23,705 nucleotides of DNA, taken from NCBI GenBank assembly GCA_002715785.1, contig PBAA01000044.1, positions 1-23,705 of the forward strand, written 5' to 3'. Source of the DNA: Gammaproteobacteria bacterium (GTDB lineage: Bacteria > Pseudomonadota > Gammaproteobacteria > Pseudomonadales > Azotimanducaceae). Within the stretch, counting starts at the first letter, position 1, and each line of letters opens with the position of its first letter. The notes under the pieces were generated by a model. It was not told where the DNA came from and did no database searches. It saw only the letters and a list, made by a program, of their open reading frames with translations. Both the position numbers and the translations under genes were made by a program. Positions 7,967 through 16,527 of this stretch are shown piece by piece.

Positions 7967-8027
7967 GTGCAGGTCATCGGAACTCCACAAGAATTCACCG
8001 ACAAAATTCTGTGTGTCGCCCCTATGA
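7830..8027 (+). CDS. Possible small ORF overlapping the dusA start
   Basis: 65 codons begin at an ATG preceded by a well-spaced GGAG (7821-7824, 5 bases away), a better ribosome binding site than that of dusA. The frame runs 61 bases into dusA in another phase. The peptide is polar and low in hydrophobics, with no recognisable domain. It may be a leader ORF affecting dusA translation or a coincidence. Confidence 0.2.
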   Translation: MKAFSGLTSPSNCAQRPFIARNSDVTDRYFDQNTASRDLQTNGLDECRSSELHKNSPTKFCVSPL

Positions 8028-8965
8028 TGGCGTGGACTGATCGGCACTGTCGGACATTTCATCGGCTCATCGCACCGCACGCGTGGCTTTATACTGAGAT
8101 GGTCGTTGCCGACGCGATATGTTTTGGTCGAGCACATCGATTACTTGAACACGGCGAGCATGAGCGCCCGGTGGTACAGCAACTCGGCGGGAACGATCCT
8201 TATTTATTGTCCCAAGCAAGCCTTGTAGCTGAAAAAAATGGCTTTGATGCAATCAATTTGAACGTTGGTTGCCCATCCGACCGCGTCCACCAAGGCGCTT
8301 TTGGCGCCTGCTTAATGCTGCAACCCAAGTTGGTCGCCGAGTGCATCAAGCGCATGTGCGACACAGTCTCTATTCCGGTCACCGTCAAATGCCGTCTCGG
8401 CGTCGACGATCACGCGAGTTACGGAAAATTGGCTGAATTCGTTGGATACGTCAGCGAGGCCGGTGCTCGACTATTTGTCGTGCACGCCCGAAAAGCGATT
8501 TTGACGGGTTTAAGTCCGGCACAAAACCGAGCGATCCCCCCGCTGGACTACGATCAGGTCGAACAACTCAAGGCCGACTTCCCGTCGCTTGCGATTATTC
8601 TGAATGGGGGCCTAAACGACACGCAAAAGGTCAAGCAGGTGCTTGAATGGGCGGACGGTGTGATGATCGGGCGCGCTGCCTATCAGAACCCGGGTTTTCT
8701 TCGTGAACTTGACCTCACCCTTTATCCGGAAAAACAGCTCGACAATTTCCAATCCCTTCTCAACCAATACATGGCTTACATGGAAAGCGAACTGGATCAA
8801 GGTGTCCGGCTCCATGAGATGACCCGACATCTATTCGGTCTCTTCCATGGATTGCCGGGTGCACGCCAATACCGACGTTATTTGTCGGAGTACGCTCTAC
8901 TCAAGGGCGCAGGCATAGATACTTTCATCCGTGCTTGCGCCAAAGTCGATCGAAGGGCAGCCTGA
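7967..8965 (+). CDS. dusA: tRNA-dihydrouridine(20/20a) synthase DusA
   Basis: FMN-dependent enzyme that reduces uridines in the tRNA D-loop using NADPH. The protein has 332 residues with a TIM-barrel: VAPMMAWTDRHCR (FMN-binding start), LYTEMVVADA, VVQQLGGNDP, NLNVGCPSDRV with the catalytic cysteine (about Cys102), VTVKCRLGVDD, HARKAILTGLSPAQNRAIPPLDY (a DusA-specific segment), ILNGG and DGVMIGRAAYQNP. The helical C-terminal domain has GLFHGLPGARQYRRYLSE. The start is GTG 7967; a TAG at 7937-7939 limits upstream extension and no strong Shine-Dalgarno is seen. The stop overlaps the next ATG by one base. Confidence 0.95.
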   Translation: MQVIGTPQEFTDKILCVAPMMAWTDRHCRTFHRLIAPHAWLYTEMVVADAICFGRAHRLLEHGEHERPVVQQLGGNDPYLLSQASLVAEKNGFDAINLNVGCPSDRVHQGAFGACLMLQPKLVAECIKRMCDTVSIPVTVKCRLGVDDHASYGKLAEFVGYVSEAGARLFVVHARKAILTGLSPAQNRAIPPLDYDQVEQLKADFPSLAIILNGGLNDTQKVKQVLEWADGVMIGRAAYQNPGFLRELDLTLYPEKQLDNFQSLLNQYMAYMESELDQGVRLHEMTRHLFGLFHGLPGARQYRRYLSEYALLKGAGIDTFIRACAKVDRRAA

Positions 8966-9411
8966 TGTTCGAACGCCTAAAAGGCGTGTTCGCACGGGAA
9001 CAGAATTCCGACGTTGAAACGGAAAGCACCACCGTGCCGCTCGCCGCGGCGATGTTGCTGCTTGAAGTCGCCTGGGCTGATCACGAACTCGAAGACCGGG
9101 AACTGGAACAGGTTAAAGTCGCGCTCGAGTCAATGTACGAAATTGATCAAGACCAGGGTTCGGAGATCGTCGACCGTGCCCGAGCCGATCACGAAAAAAG
9201 CACCGGCGTTTTCCCTTTCACTCGATTACTCAATGAGCGGTTGGATCGATCTGAACGTAAAGCACTGTTGGTACATCTATGGAGGGTCGCCAATTTCGAA
9301 GGTGACAAAGAGCATTACGAAGAACACGTCATACGTAAAATCACCGACTTGCTCTATCTAAACCACTCTGACTTTATTGCCGCCAAGCGAGAAGTTCAAA
9401 GCAACAACTGA
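8965..9411 (+). CDS. TerB-family (COG4103-like) protein
   Basis: The 148-residue soluble all-helical protein is of the TerB/tellurite-resistance-B fold. The diagnostic part is AMLLLEVAWADHELEDRE (about 29-46), with a matching acidic segment later (ANFEGDKEHYEEHVIRKITDLL). TerB-like domains bind metal through such acidic helices, but the stand-alone COG4103 members found widely in proteobacteria have no settled function and should not be read as tellurite resistance. The ATG at 8965 overlaps the dusA stop (TGATG) with AAGGG upstream, indicating an operon. It converges on hrpA. Confidence 0.8.
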   Translation: MFERLKGVFAREQNSDVETESTTVPLAAAMLLLEVAWADHELEDRELEQVKVALESMYEIDQDQGSEIVDRARADHEKSTGVFPFTRLLNERLDRSERKALLVHLWRVANFEGDKEHYEEHVIRKITDLLYLNHSDFIAAKREVQSNN

Positions 9412-9413
9412 GA

Positions 9414-9476
9414 TTGGAGATATATCCACCTCCCTTTGGGATGGATGCACTATGCCAATCCAACCTCCATCTCCAA
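9414..9476. terminator. Possible shared terminator-like inverted repeat between terB-like gene and hrpA
   Basis: TTGGAGAT (9414-9421) and ATCTCCAA (9469-9476) are perfect 8-bp inverted arms enclosing a smaller CCC-TTT-GGG hairpin, in the 38-base gap and the end of hrpA. There is no T-run. It may end both convergent transcripts, but this is weak. Confidence 0.25.
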
Positions 9477-12400
9477 CAACACAAATTCTCGTTCGAGCCG
9501 TTTCTCCGAAACTTTTTCCCGCGCGCCGACGGCCTGACTAAATAACGTGATCCCATATTCCTCCAACAGAAATCGGAGTCGGACAAGCGTATCTTCATTC
9601 CCGCCCACTTCCTCTAAACGCACGTATCGCTCGCGCCACCTCTCTATAATTTCGATGTTGGTTTCGTCCCTCCCAACTCTTCCTTGCAGATGGTCGATAC
9701 GGTAACGCATGCCATCGAGATACCGGACTAGATCGGCGAGCCTGTCGTAGGGCGTAGTCGAGAGAAAGTTGTGGGGGACCAACCGTGCCAACTGTTCTTC
9801 CATATCAATGCGCGCGCGGGCAAAGGGCTTAGCTGACAGGGCATCGACTTCTCGTGCTGTATCAAAACGCCGGTCCAAAATGGCCCGAACCCGTTCGACT
9901 AATTCGAAATAAGTTTCGACCAGTTGCCCTCTCCGTTCGCTAAGACGTTCTTCAAACGTCTCCCGCGATCGAGGGATCTCGCAGCCTTGGAAGTAGGCGA
10001 TCCAGGCGGTGTTTCGGAGAACCTCATCAACGAGTTGATCTCTCGTGCCCAGGGTCGCGTAGTGGAGTAGCAAGACGCTTTCTTTATCGATCTCCTTGCG
10101 GATATAACGAACGGACTGTCGCTCGGCAAGCAACGCCAGTCGCGATAGACCCTGACGATTACAACTCTGCTGCCGCTTCTGATCCGAATCAAGACGAAAA
10201 TCCACGCTGTGCTTATCGTCAACTAGTAACGGATATACCAACATCTGCTCCCCAGATTCGTCTAAAACCATTGACTCGGGAAGTCCGGTATCTGGAAATA
10301 CCGTAAGCCCCGTCATCTCAAGTTTGGCCCGCAAACCACCGTCCATACGTTCCTCTAGACTCGCGAGGAGCCGAGACTTTAAAGCTTCCACATCTCTGTC
10401 TTGGTCGATCAGTCGGCGTTTGTTATCCAGCACTTGAATGTTCATCCGCAGAAACGGTGCGAGCCGATCAACATTCCATTCGGACACAGGTATATTTACG
10501 TCGAAACGTTCTCGCATTATTTTCGCGAGAGCCAAGAGCATGCGTCCGCGTCGGTACTGATCCTCACTTATCAAGGAAGGAAAAATGGTCGCGACACGAT
10601 CCGGAACCGGTGCAAGTTGCTTCCGCGTTTGTTTGGGTAAGGCCTTGATCAGTTCGACGCATTTTTCTTCGAAAAAACCGGGTACCAGCCAGTCCAAGGT
10701 GTCTTGTTGTATTTTGGCGAGTAATCCCAGCGGCACTTCGATCGAAACCCCGTCATCATCGGTGCCCGGCGCAAAACGATATCGGACGCTGACCTCAACG
10801 CCATCAACCTCGATTTCCCCAGGAAACTCATCATCTTTCGGGGAAAAGTCGACCCTCTTCAACAAATCGTCTCGCGTCATCATTAAACGATCACGCTGGT
10901 TCGAATCGATATTCCGATACCACCCTTCGAAAGATCGAATACTGATAGCTTCCAACGGCAACCGCTCCTCGTAAAACGAACACTGCGCGTCATCACTCGC
11001 GAGCAGGTCGGTGCGCCGGCCCTTTGCCTGCAACTCCACAATTTCGCTCACCAGCTCCCGATTGTGATCAAGAAATGGTGCTTCAACGTGTGCGCTAGGC
11101 GCGACCAGGGCGTGACGGATAAATAGTTGTCGACAGACGGCAGGATCGATACGGCCGTATGGAATCCGGCGATTTTCGACCACTGGTACGCCGTAGACGA
11201 CAGCACGTTCGCGGGCCATCACCTCGCCGCGTTTTTCATCCCATTCCGGCTCTCTATGCGTTCGTCGGATCAGGTGCTCAGCCGCGTGCTCGATCCATCT
11301 GGCTTCTACCTGGGCGTTACACCGCGCATACGTTTGCTGCGTCTCCGATATTTCCGCCGCCACCAACCACTTCGGGCGTTTCGAAGCTAACACCGAACCT
11401 GGAAACACACGAAACATCAGGTTACGCGGACCGGCATAGTTTCCCTTTTCAGTCTTCAAACCGATAAAACTTAGCGAACCGGCCAGCAGGGCTCTGTGCA
11501 GACTCGCGTAGTCGGCCGCGGTTCTGTTTATGCGCAACCCCAGATCTCGACACGCTAGCAGCAACTGACGATGGACGGCTCGCCATTCCCCCATCCGATT
11601 AGGCGATAAGAAATTTTGTTCTAACGCCCGACGGTATCCGCTGCGGGTCGAGTCTTCACGCACCCCGCTGGCCCACGTCCATAGATTCACAAAACCGAGA
11701 AAATCTGATGCTTCATCGGCAAACCGCTCGTGCGCTTTATCAGCCGCTGCTTGTTTATCAAGGGGCCGAAGACGTGGATCTTGGACGGCAAGCGCCGCGA
11801 CGATAATCAACACTTCCGTCAAACTCCCGAATCGATGTGCCTCTATCACCATCCGTGCCAATCGAGGGTCAACGGGTAACCGCGCCATCATGTTCCCTTT
11901 CTCGGTCAACTTATCGTCGTCGAGCGCTTGCAATTCATGCAACAAGCGCACCGCATCATTGACCGCTCGGGGATCGGGCGGATCCATGAACGGGAACGTC
12001 GCGACATCGCCCAAGCGAAATGCGCGCATCTGCAGAACCACGGCCGCGAGATTTGTCCGCCTGATTTCTGGGTCCGTATAAGGCGGACGACTCTCATAAT
12101 CGACTTCGTCATACAGTCGATAACAGACACCGGGCGCAATCCGACCGCAACGACCCTGTCGTTGGTCCGCACTCGCTCGGGAAATCGGCTCGATCGGTAA
12201 TCGTTGAAGTTTAGAACGGAAGCTATAACGACTCATCCTGGCTTCACCCAAATCGACCACGTAGCCGATGTTGGGAACAGTAAGGCTGGTTTCTGCGATA
12301 TTCGTTGCTAAAACGATTCGATGTTGTCTTCCGGGCTCAAAAATTCGTTTCTGTTCGCGTGGCGGCAACCGAGCGTATAGCGGCAATACTTCATATTGGT

Positions 12401-13283
12401 CACGAAAATGCCGGTTTATCCATCTCGACCAATCGAGAATGTCTCGTTCACCCGGAAGGAACATCAAGACGTCACGCGGCCCCTTAGTTTTTTCGTTCCA
12501 AATGTCTGACAGGCAGGTTCGCAATGTCTCTTCAAGACGATCGCTCACTGGCCGGTATCTAGTCTCCACTGGGTATCCCCTGCCACTCACGCTCACGATA
12601 GGCGCGTCGGAGAAATGCTGGGAGAACGTGTCAACATCGATGGTCGCACTCGTTATTACCACTTTTAGGTCGTCGCGACGCTCAAGTAATCGCTTGAGGT
12701 ACCCCAGTAAGAAATCGACATTCAAGCTGCGCTCGTGAGCCTCATCAACAATGATCGCGTCATAGGCGTTCATGCGACGATCGGATCGAATTTCGTTCAA
12801 CAGCAATCCGTCCGTCATGACTTTAATTAAGGTGTTTTCGTTCCACTGATCATCGAAGCGAACCGCATAACCAACTTCATCGCCTAAGGAAGTAGAAAGT
12901 TCGGACGCAACGCGTTGCGCCACTGTCCTCGCGGCGAGACGTCTCGGCTGGGTATGACCAATCATGCCGCGTCTTCCTAAACCCGCCGCTAGGCATGCTT
13001 TGGGGAGCTGTGTGGTTTTACCCGAGCCCGTCTCGCCAGCAACGATCACCACCTGGTGGGCGCGTATCAGCTCAGTAATCGCCTCGCAATGCGCGCTGAT
13101 CGGCAATTCAGTAGGGTACGAAACCAACGGAACCGAAGATTCGCGACGGGCCAGTTGCTCAACAGACCCGGCCCACCGAGTTTTTATTTGACCACTAACT
13201 TTTCCGTTGTTGATGGCTCGTGCAATAACCTGAGCATCTCGGGCCATCACGGAATTCGGGTCGAATGCGCGGGCTTTGACCAT
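9450..13283 (-). CDS. hrpA: ATP-dependent RNA helicase HrpA (DEAH-box)
   Basis: DEAH/RHA helicase of 1277 residues. Motifs are Walker A GETGSGKT (83-90), TQPRRLAA (111-118), DEAH (180-183), SAT (212-214) and QRQGRCGR (374-381). HA2 and OB-fold regions follow, then the long DUF3418 C-terminal part characteristic of HrpA rather than HrpB. E. coli HrpA resolves stalled or collided ribosomes by acting on mRNA. Compared with E. coli, the first ~35 residues (the DRxRLxRRL segment) are missing; a TAA at 13305-13307 blocks in-frame extension. The loss lies outside the motor. The gene follows the VWA gene by 43 bases on the same strand and could be its cotranscript. Base composition is like its neighbours. 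Confidence 0.95.
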   Translation of the reverse strand: MVKARAFDPNSVMARDAQVIARAINNGKVSGQIKTRWAGSVEQLARRESSVPLVSYPTELPISAHCEAITELIRAHQVVIVAGETGSGKTTQLPKACLAAGLGRRGMIGHTQPRRLAARTVAQRVASELSTSLGDEVGYAVRFDDQWNENTLIKVMTDGLLLNEIRSDRRMNAYDAIIVDEAHERSLNVDFLLGYLKRLLERRDDLKVVITSATIDVDTFSQHFSDAPIVSVSGRGYPVETRYRPVSDRLEETLRTCLSDIWNEKTKGPRDVLMFLPGERDILDWSRWINRHFRDQYEVLPLYARLPPREQKRIFEPGRQHRIVLATNIAETSLTVPNIGYVVDLGEARMSRYSFRSKLQRLPIEPISRASADQRQGRCGRIAPGVCYRLYDEVDYESRPPYTDPEIRRTNLAAVVLQMRAFRLGDVATFPFMDPPDPRAVNDAVRLLHELQALDDDKLTEKGNMMARLPVDPRLARMVIEAHRFGSLTEVLIIVAALAVQDPRLRPLDKQAAADKAHERFADEASDFLGFVNLWTWASGVREDSTRSGYRRALEQNFLSPNRMGEWRAVHRQLLLACRDLGLRINRTAADYASLHRALLAGSLSFIGLKTEKGNYAGPRNLMFRVFPGSVLASKRPKWLVAAEISETQQTYARCNAQVEARWIEHAAEHLIRRTHREPEWDEKRGEVMARERAVVYGVPVVENRRIPYGRIDPAVCRQLFIRHALVAPSAHVEAPFLDHNRELVSEIVELQAKGRRTDLLASDDAQCSFYEERLPLEAISIRSFEGWYRNIDSNQRDRLMMTRDDLLKRVDFSPKDDEFPGEIEVDGVEVSVRYRFAPGTDDDGVSIEVPLGLLAKIQQDTLDWLVPGFFEEKCVELIKALPKQTRKQLAPVPDRVATIFPSLISEDQYRRGRMLLALAKIMRERFDVNIPVSEWNVDRLAPFLRMNIQVLDNKRRLIDQDRDVEALKSRLLASLEERMDGGLRAKLEMTGLTVFPDTGLPESMVLDESGEQMLVYPLLVDDKHSVDFRLDSDQKRQQSCNRQGLSRLALLAERQSVRYIRKEIDKESVLLLHYATLGTRDQLVDEVLRNTAWIAYFQGCEIPRSRETFEERLSERRGQLVETYFELVERVRAILDRRFDTAREVDALSAKPFARARIDMEEQLARLVPHNFLSTTPYDRLADLVRYLDGMRYRIDHLQGRVGRDETNIEIIERWRERYVRLEEVGGNEDTLVRLRFLLEEYGITLFSQAVGAREKVSEKRLEREFVLLEMEVGLA

Positions 13284-13326
13284 GGCGCACGAGTAGTCCT
13301 CTCGTTAGAAGATCGATACCGCTCGG

Positions 13327-14496
13327 TTATTTGGACAGAAGATTCATGCCTTCTTCAAGGCCCCGAATGGTCAGCGGGAACATACGCCCGTCAACTAATT
13401 CCTGAGTCATTGCAACGGAGGTCGAATACTCCCAAGTCTCCTGGGGTGTTGGGTTAATCCATACGATGTTGTCGTACGAGCCCATAAAACGCGACATCCA
13501 AATGGCCCCGGCTTCCTCGTTCCAGTGTTCGACGCTCCCACCTGAATGGGTAATTTCGTAGGGCGCCATCGTTGCATCCCCAACAAATACGATTTTGTAG
13601 TCACCGGCATATTTATTGAGAATTTCCCAGGTGGGAATTCGTTCACTCATCCGCCGGCGGTTGTCCTTCCACATAGACTCGTAAATAAAGTTGTGGAAGT
13701 AATAACTTTCGAGGTGCTTAAACTCCGTTCGTGTCGCAGAAAAAAGCTCCTCACAGACTTTGACATGGGCATCCATCGATCCGCCGATATCAAAAAATGT
13801 CAGTACCTTGATGGTATTGCGCCGTTCCGGACGTAATCGAATATCCAACATCCCGCCATTGTGGGCAGTCTTACGAATCGTCGTATCGATATCGAGTTCA
13901 TCCTCGCGGCCGGTGCGAGCGAACTTTCGCAATCGACGCAATGCCATTTTGATGTTGCGTGTACCCAATTCCACGGAATCGTCCAGGTTCTTGTACTGTC
14001 GTTCGTCCCAAACCTTCTTCGCTTTCTTCTTTTTGCCTTTACCAAGACCTCCAGGACCCTTCCGTCCATCACGTTCCGCGTCTCCCTCTTCGCCTTCTTT
14101 TCCTTCTTGGGCTTCTTCTTCCGCTTTCTTAGCTTCTTCTTCCTTCGCCTTCTGAAACGCCTCAATCAGCTTTTCGAGGCCGCCCAGCGATTCGAGTTGT
14201 TCCAGCTCTTCGGGCGTGAGAGATTTTTCAAATTCACGACGGAGCCACTCGTCGGGAATGAGGGACTCGAGCATGCCATGTAGGTCGTCAAGACCTTTGA
14301 AATACGCGCTAAATGCTCGATCGAACTTGTCATAGTTCTTTTCGTCTTTGACGAGACATGTCCGCGATAGAAGATAAAAGTCATCGATACTCGCGTAAAC
14401 GACGCGATATTCCATGGCCCGCAGTAGATCCATGAGTTCCCGAATCGTAACCGGAAGTTTGTATTTTCGAAGCGTCAGGAAGAAATTGATCAGCAT
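13327..14496 (-). CDS. VWA-domain protein (CoxE-like), partner of a MoxR ATPase
   Basis: Cytoplasmic von Willebrand A-domain protein of 389 residues, CoxE/COG3552-3825 type. The N-terminal helical part (1-110) is followed by a long charged Lys/Glu/Gly-rich linker (about 114-162). The VWA domain starts near 228 with a MIDAS motif FFDIGGSMD (Asp236, Gly238, Ser240; D-x-G-x-S instead of the usual D-x-S-x-S) and a later VGDATMAPYE segment. MoxR/VWA pairs are thought to act as chaperones inserting metals or remodelling protein complexes; the client here is unknown. It starts 35 bases after the MoxR gene, with which it is surely functionally linked. Confidence 0.88.
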   Translation of the reverse strand: MLINFFLTLRKYKLPVTIRELMDLLRAMEYRVVYASIDDFYLLSRTCLVKDEKNYDKFDRAFSAYFKGLDDLHGMLESLIPDEWLRREFEKSLTPEELEQLESLGGLEKLIEAFQKAKEEEAKKAEEEAQEGKEGEEGDAERDGRKGPGGLGKGKKKKAKKVWDERQYKNLDDSVELGTRNIKMALRRLRKFARTGREDELDIDTTIRKTAHNGGMLDIRLRPERRNTIKVLTFFDIGGSMDAHVKVCEELFSATRTEFKHLESYYFHNFIYESMWKDNRRRMSERIPTWEILNKYAGDYKIVFVGDATMAPYEITHSGGSVEHWNEEAGAIWMSRFMGSYDNIVWINPTPQETWEYSTSVAMTQELVDGRMFPLTIRGLEEGMNLLSK

Positions 14497-14531
14497 TGTT
14501 TCATCAACCCCCTTTCACCTTGAGCCCTACG

Positions 14532-15380
14532 TTATCCGCGACTATCACGTCGATTCATAAACGCCAATCGTTCCAACAAGTGCACATCCTGCTCATTCTT
14601 TACCAACGCTCCATATAGCGGCGGAATGGCTTTGCTCGGATCTCTGTCGGTGAGAATCTCGTCCGGGATATCGTCAGCCATCAGCAGTTTCAGCCAATCG
14701 ATCAGTTCAGACGTCGATGGTTTTTTCTTGAGACCCGGCACCTTCCGAACGTCGAAAAAGATATCCATCGCCTCCTTCACCAGATCATGCTTGATCTCTG
14801 GAAAATGCACCTCAACGATCTGTTGCATCGTTTCTCGATCTGGAAAATTAATGTAGTGGAAGAAACACCGCCTAAGAAAGGCGTCCGGGAGTTCTTTCTC
14901 ATTGTTTGACGTGATAACGACAACAGGACGAGTGATTGCGGAAATGGTTTCTTGAGTTTCGTATACGTAGAACTCCATACGATCGAGTTCCTGCAACAAA
15001 TCGTTGGGGAATTCGATGTCTGCTTTATCGATCTCATCGATCAACAACACCACCTTTTCCTCCGAGCTAAATGCTTCCCACAATTTTCCGCGCTTGATGT
15101 AGTTACGGATGTCCTGCACCCGGTCGTCGCCGAGCTGGGAATCGCGCAGCCGGCTCACGGCGTCGTACTCGTAGAGACCCTGACTGGCTTTAGTTTGCGA
15201 TTTGATATGCCACTGAATTAGCGGTACGCCCAGGGTGCTGGCAATCTCCTCGGCGAGCAAGGTCTTGCCTGTTCCCGGTTCTCCCTTCACAAGTAACGGC
15301 CGTTCCAGTTTCACGGCAGCGTCGACCGCCATGGAAAGTTCATCGGTTGAGATATAACTGTCTGTACTATCAAAGATCAT
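14532..15380 (-). CDS. MoxR-family AAA+ ATPase
   Basis: 282-residue AAA+ ATPase with Walker A GEPGTGKT (33-40), Walker B LLIDEID (112-118), the sensor/arginine-finger stretch ITSNNEKELPDAFLRRC and a C-terminal lid. It belongs to the compact MoxR group that pairs with CoxE-like VWA proteins, as seen directly downstream. It probably powers remodelling or maturation of an unidentified complex. The ATG has CAGGA about 7 bases upstream. A 92-base gap before it may carry its own weak promoter, so the MoxR-VWA-hrpA part could be transcribed separately from the dnaX block. Confidence 0.93.
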   Translation of the reverse strand: MIFDSTDSYISTDELSMAVDAAVKLERPLLVKGEPGTGKTLLAEEIASTLGVPLIQWHIKSQTKASQGLYEYDAVSRLRDSQLGDDRVQDIRNYIKRGKLWEAFSSEEKVVLLIDEIDKADIEFPNDLLQELDRMEFYVYETQETISAITRPVVVITSNNEKELPDAFLRRCFFHYINFPDRETMQQIVEVHFPEIKHDLVKEAMDIFFDVRKVPGLKKKPSTSELIDWLKLLMADDIPDEILTDRDPSKAIPPLYGALVKNEQDVHLLERLAFMNRRDSRG

Positions 15381-15429
15381 GCAGCGTCCTGAAACTTAAC
15401 GTTGGTGATTGAATGCTGAGGCAGCGCGT

Positions 15430-15458
15430 ACTTTAGCCACGCACCTACGGCGACGCAA
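15430..15458 (-). promoter_or_regulatory. Weak candidate promoter for the MoxR/VWA/hrpA genes
   Basis: On the minus strand there is TTGCGT (15453-15458), a 17-base spacer and TAAAGT (15430-15435). Both boxes are only partial matches. Its placement in the single larger gap (92 bases) of the minus-strand block is the main support. Confidence 0.25.
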
Positions 15459-15472
15459 CCGAAGACCGCGTC

Positions 15473-15826
15473 TCACCCTTTCCCCTTGATCGATTTTGGT
15501 CGCCCTGTATGACCCGAAAATCTGCCGACTTGGCGTCGTATAAAGAGACCGACAAAAACAACGAGGACGATCAGCGTGGGAAAGAATAGAACGGTCGCTG
15601 GCGTTGATGCGTCTGCTCCTCGTTCCAAGAATAAGCGGAACAGGAGAGCAATGAGCGCTGGGGCATATTCACCTCCACTCAACTCAATAGGCATCAGCGC
15701 CCAGACGACGATCAGACTGGCTGCTAGACCCGCGAACAATCCAAATCGACGTAACGAGCGCCACATTAGCCACGCGAAACCAACCCCCGCCAACGCCAAC
15801 ACTAACCACGCGATCACGTACGACAT
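15473..15826 (-). CDS. Small inner-membrane protein of unknown function
   Basis: 117 residues with three predicted transmembrane helices (about 3-22, 29-46 and 79-96). Basic residues occur after helix 1 (RSLRR) and after helix 3 (IRRQVGR, then a Lys/Arg tail), which suits an outside N-terminus and a cytoplasmic C-terminus. It begins 4 bases after the ycgN stop and is therefore probably cotranscribed. I do not recognise a family. Confidence 0.7.
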   Translation of the reverse strand: MSYVIAWLVLALAGVGFAWLMWRSLRRFGLFAGLAASLIVVWALMPIELSGGEYAPALIALLFRLFLERGADASTPATVLFFPTLIVLVVFVGLFIRRQVGRFSGHTGRPKSIKGKG

Positions 15827-15830
15827 CGAT

Positions 15831-16274
15831 TTATACCCATCTCACTATTTGCCATGCAAGATCATCCGGGTGGACATTTTTCTCGGAGATGACGTTGCCA
15901 TACACACTGACCCCTGCACGTCGAATTTCGTCTCCATTCCCAGCAATGAGAGGATGCCACTCGTACAGTGGACGACCCTCATCCAACAACCGGTATGCAC
16001 AAGTATTGGGCAACCAGGAAAGATCACTAACCGAATCCGCATCGAGGCGCACGCAATCCTGAACGAGTTGATGCCGCTCTGGATAATGGCTACAACGGCA
16101 ACTCTCTATTTCAAATAGGCGGCAAACGACGGACGTCGCACCAACGGAGCCGGTCTTTGTATCTTCGAAACGAATCAAACAACATTGGCCGCATCCGTCA
16201 CACAACGATTCCCATTCCGCCTGGTTTAGCTCACGAAGTTTTTTGGTTTCCCAGAATGGCTTACGATTCTCCAC
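15831..16274 (-). CDS. ycgN: YcgN family cysteine-cluster protein (UPF0260)
   Basis: The 147-residue protein matches YcgN closely: FWETKKLRELNQAEWESLCDGCGQCC at the N-terminus, then VVCRLFEIESCRCSHY, DCVRL, WLPNTCAYRLL and LYEWHPL. Cysteines at 25, 28, 31, 32, 51, 59, 61, 74 and 92 suggest metal or Fe-S binding, as in the CxxCxxCC zinc/iron-chelating family; the role is unknown. The start is GTG at 16274, overlapping the ycgL end by 14 bases. Adjacency of ycgL and ycgN is also found in E. coli. Confidence 0.93.
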   Translation of the reverse strand: MENRKPFWETKKLRELNQAEWESLCDGCGQCCLIRFEDTKTGSVGATSVVCRLFEIESCRCSHYPERHQLVQDCVRLDADSVSDLSWLPNTCAYRLLDEGRPLYEWHPLIAGNGDEIRRAGVSVYGNVISEKNVHPDDLAWQIVRWV

Positions 16275-16527
16275 GTGAGCGCTCCCCCAGCACCGGCGGT
16301 AGCTGTAAGTAGTAGCCTTGGTTCGCGATCGCCTCGAGTACTTGTTTAGTCTCCACGCGCGCCAACGATCGATCTTCCGTTAGTTTAAAGCGCAACGTCT
16401 CAACCGGCCTCCCGAATCGTTTCAAAAGGTCCGCCGGTAACGACATCGGATCGGACGAGCCGTCAACATATAAGTACATATCGGCGACGCGCTTGCTGCG
16501 GTATACCGCAACGTCACGAGCCATCAT
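16261..16527 (-). CDS. ycgL: YcgL domain-containing protein (UPF0745)
   Basis: Small cytoplasmic protein with VAVYRSKRVADMYLYV at its start, followed by LLKRFGRP and a GYYLQLPP ending, all typical of the YcgL domain. Function is unknown; it is found in gammaproteobacteria, usually beside rnd or ycgN. The ATG at 16525-16527 overlaps the rnd stop by one base (TGATG); a second ATG follows directly at 16522-16524. Its 3' end overlaps ycgN. Confidence 0.9.
   Translation of the reverse strand: MMARDVAVYRSKRVADMYLYVDGSSDPMSLPADLLKRFGRPVETLRFKLTEDRSLARVETKQVLEAIANQGYYLQLPPVLGERSRGES

Noticed and set aside
8965..9411. Tellurite resistance function for the TerB-like gene
   Set aside because: No terZACDE neighbours are present, and stand-alone TerB-like proteins of this type are general proteobacterial genes, so resistance should not be inferred.
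12268..12738. 156-codon ORF antisense to hrpA
   Set aside because: It is a shadow of the conserved helicase core, with Arg/Ser-rich composition and no family resemblance.
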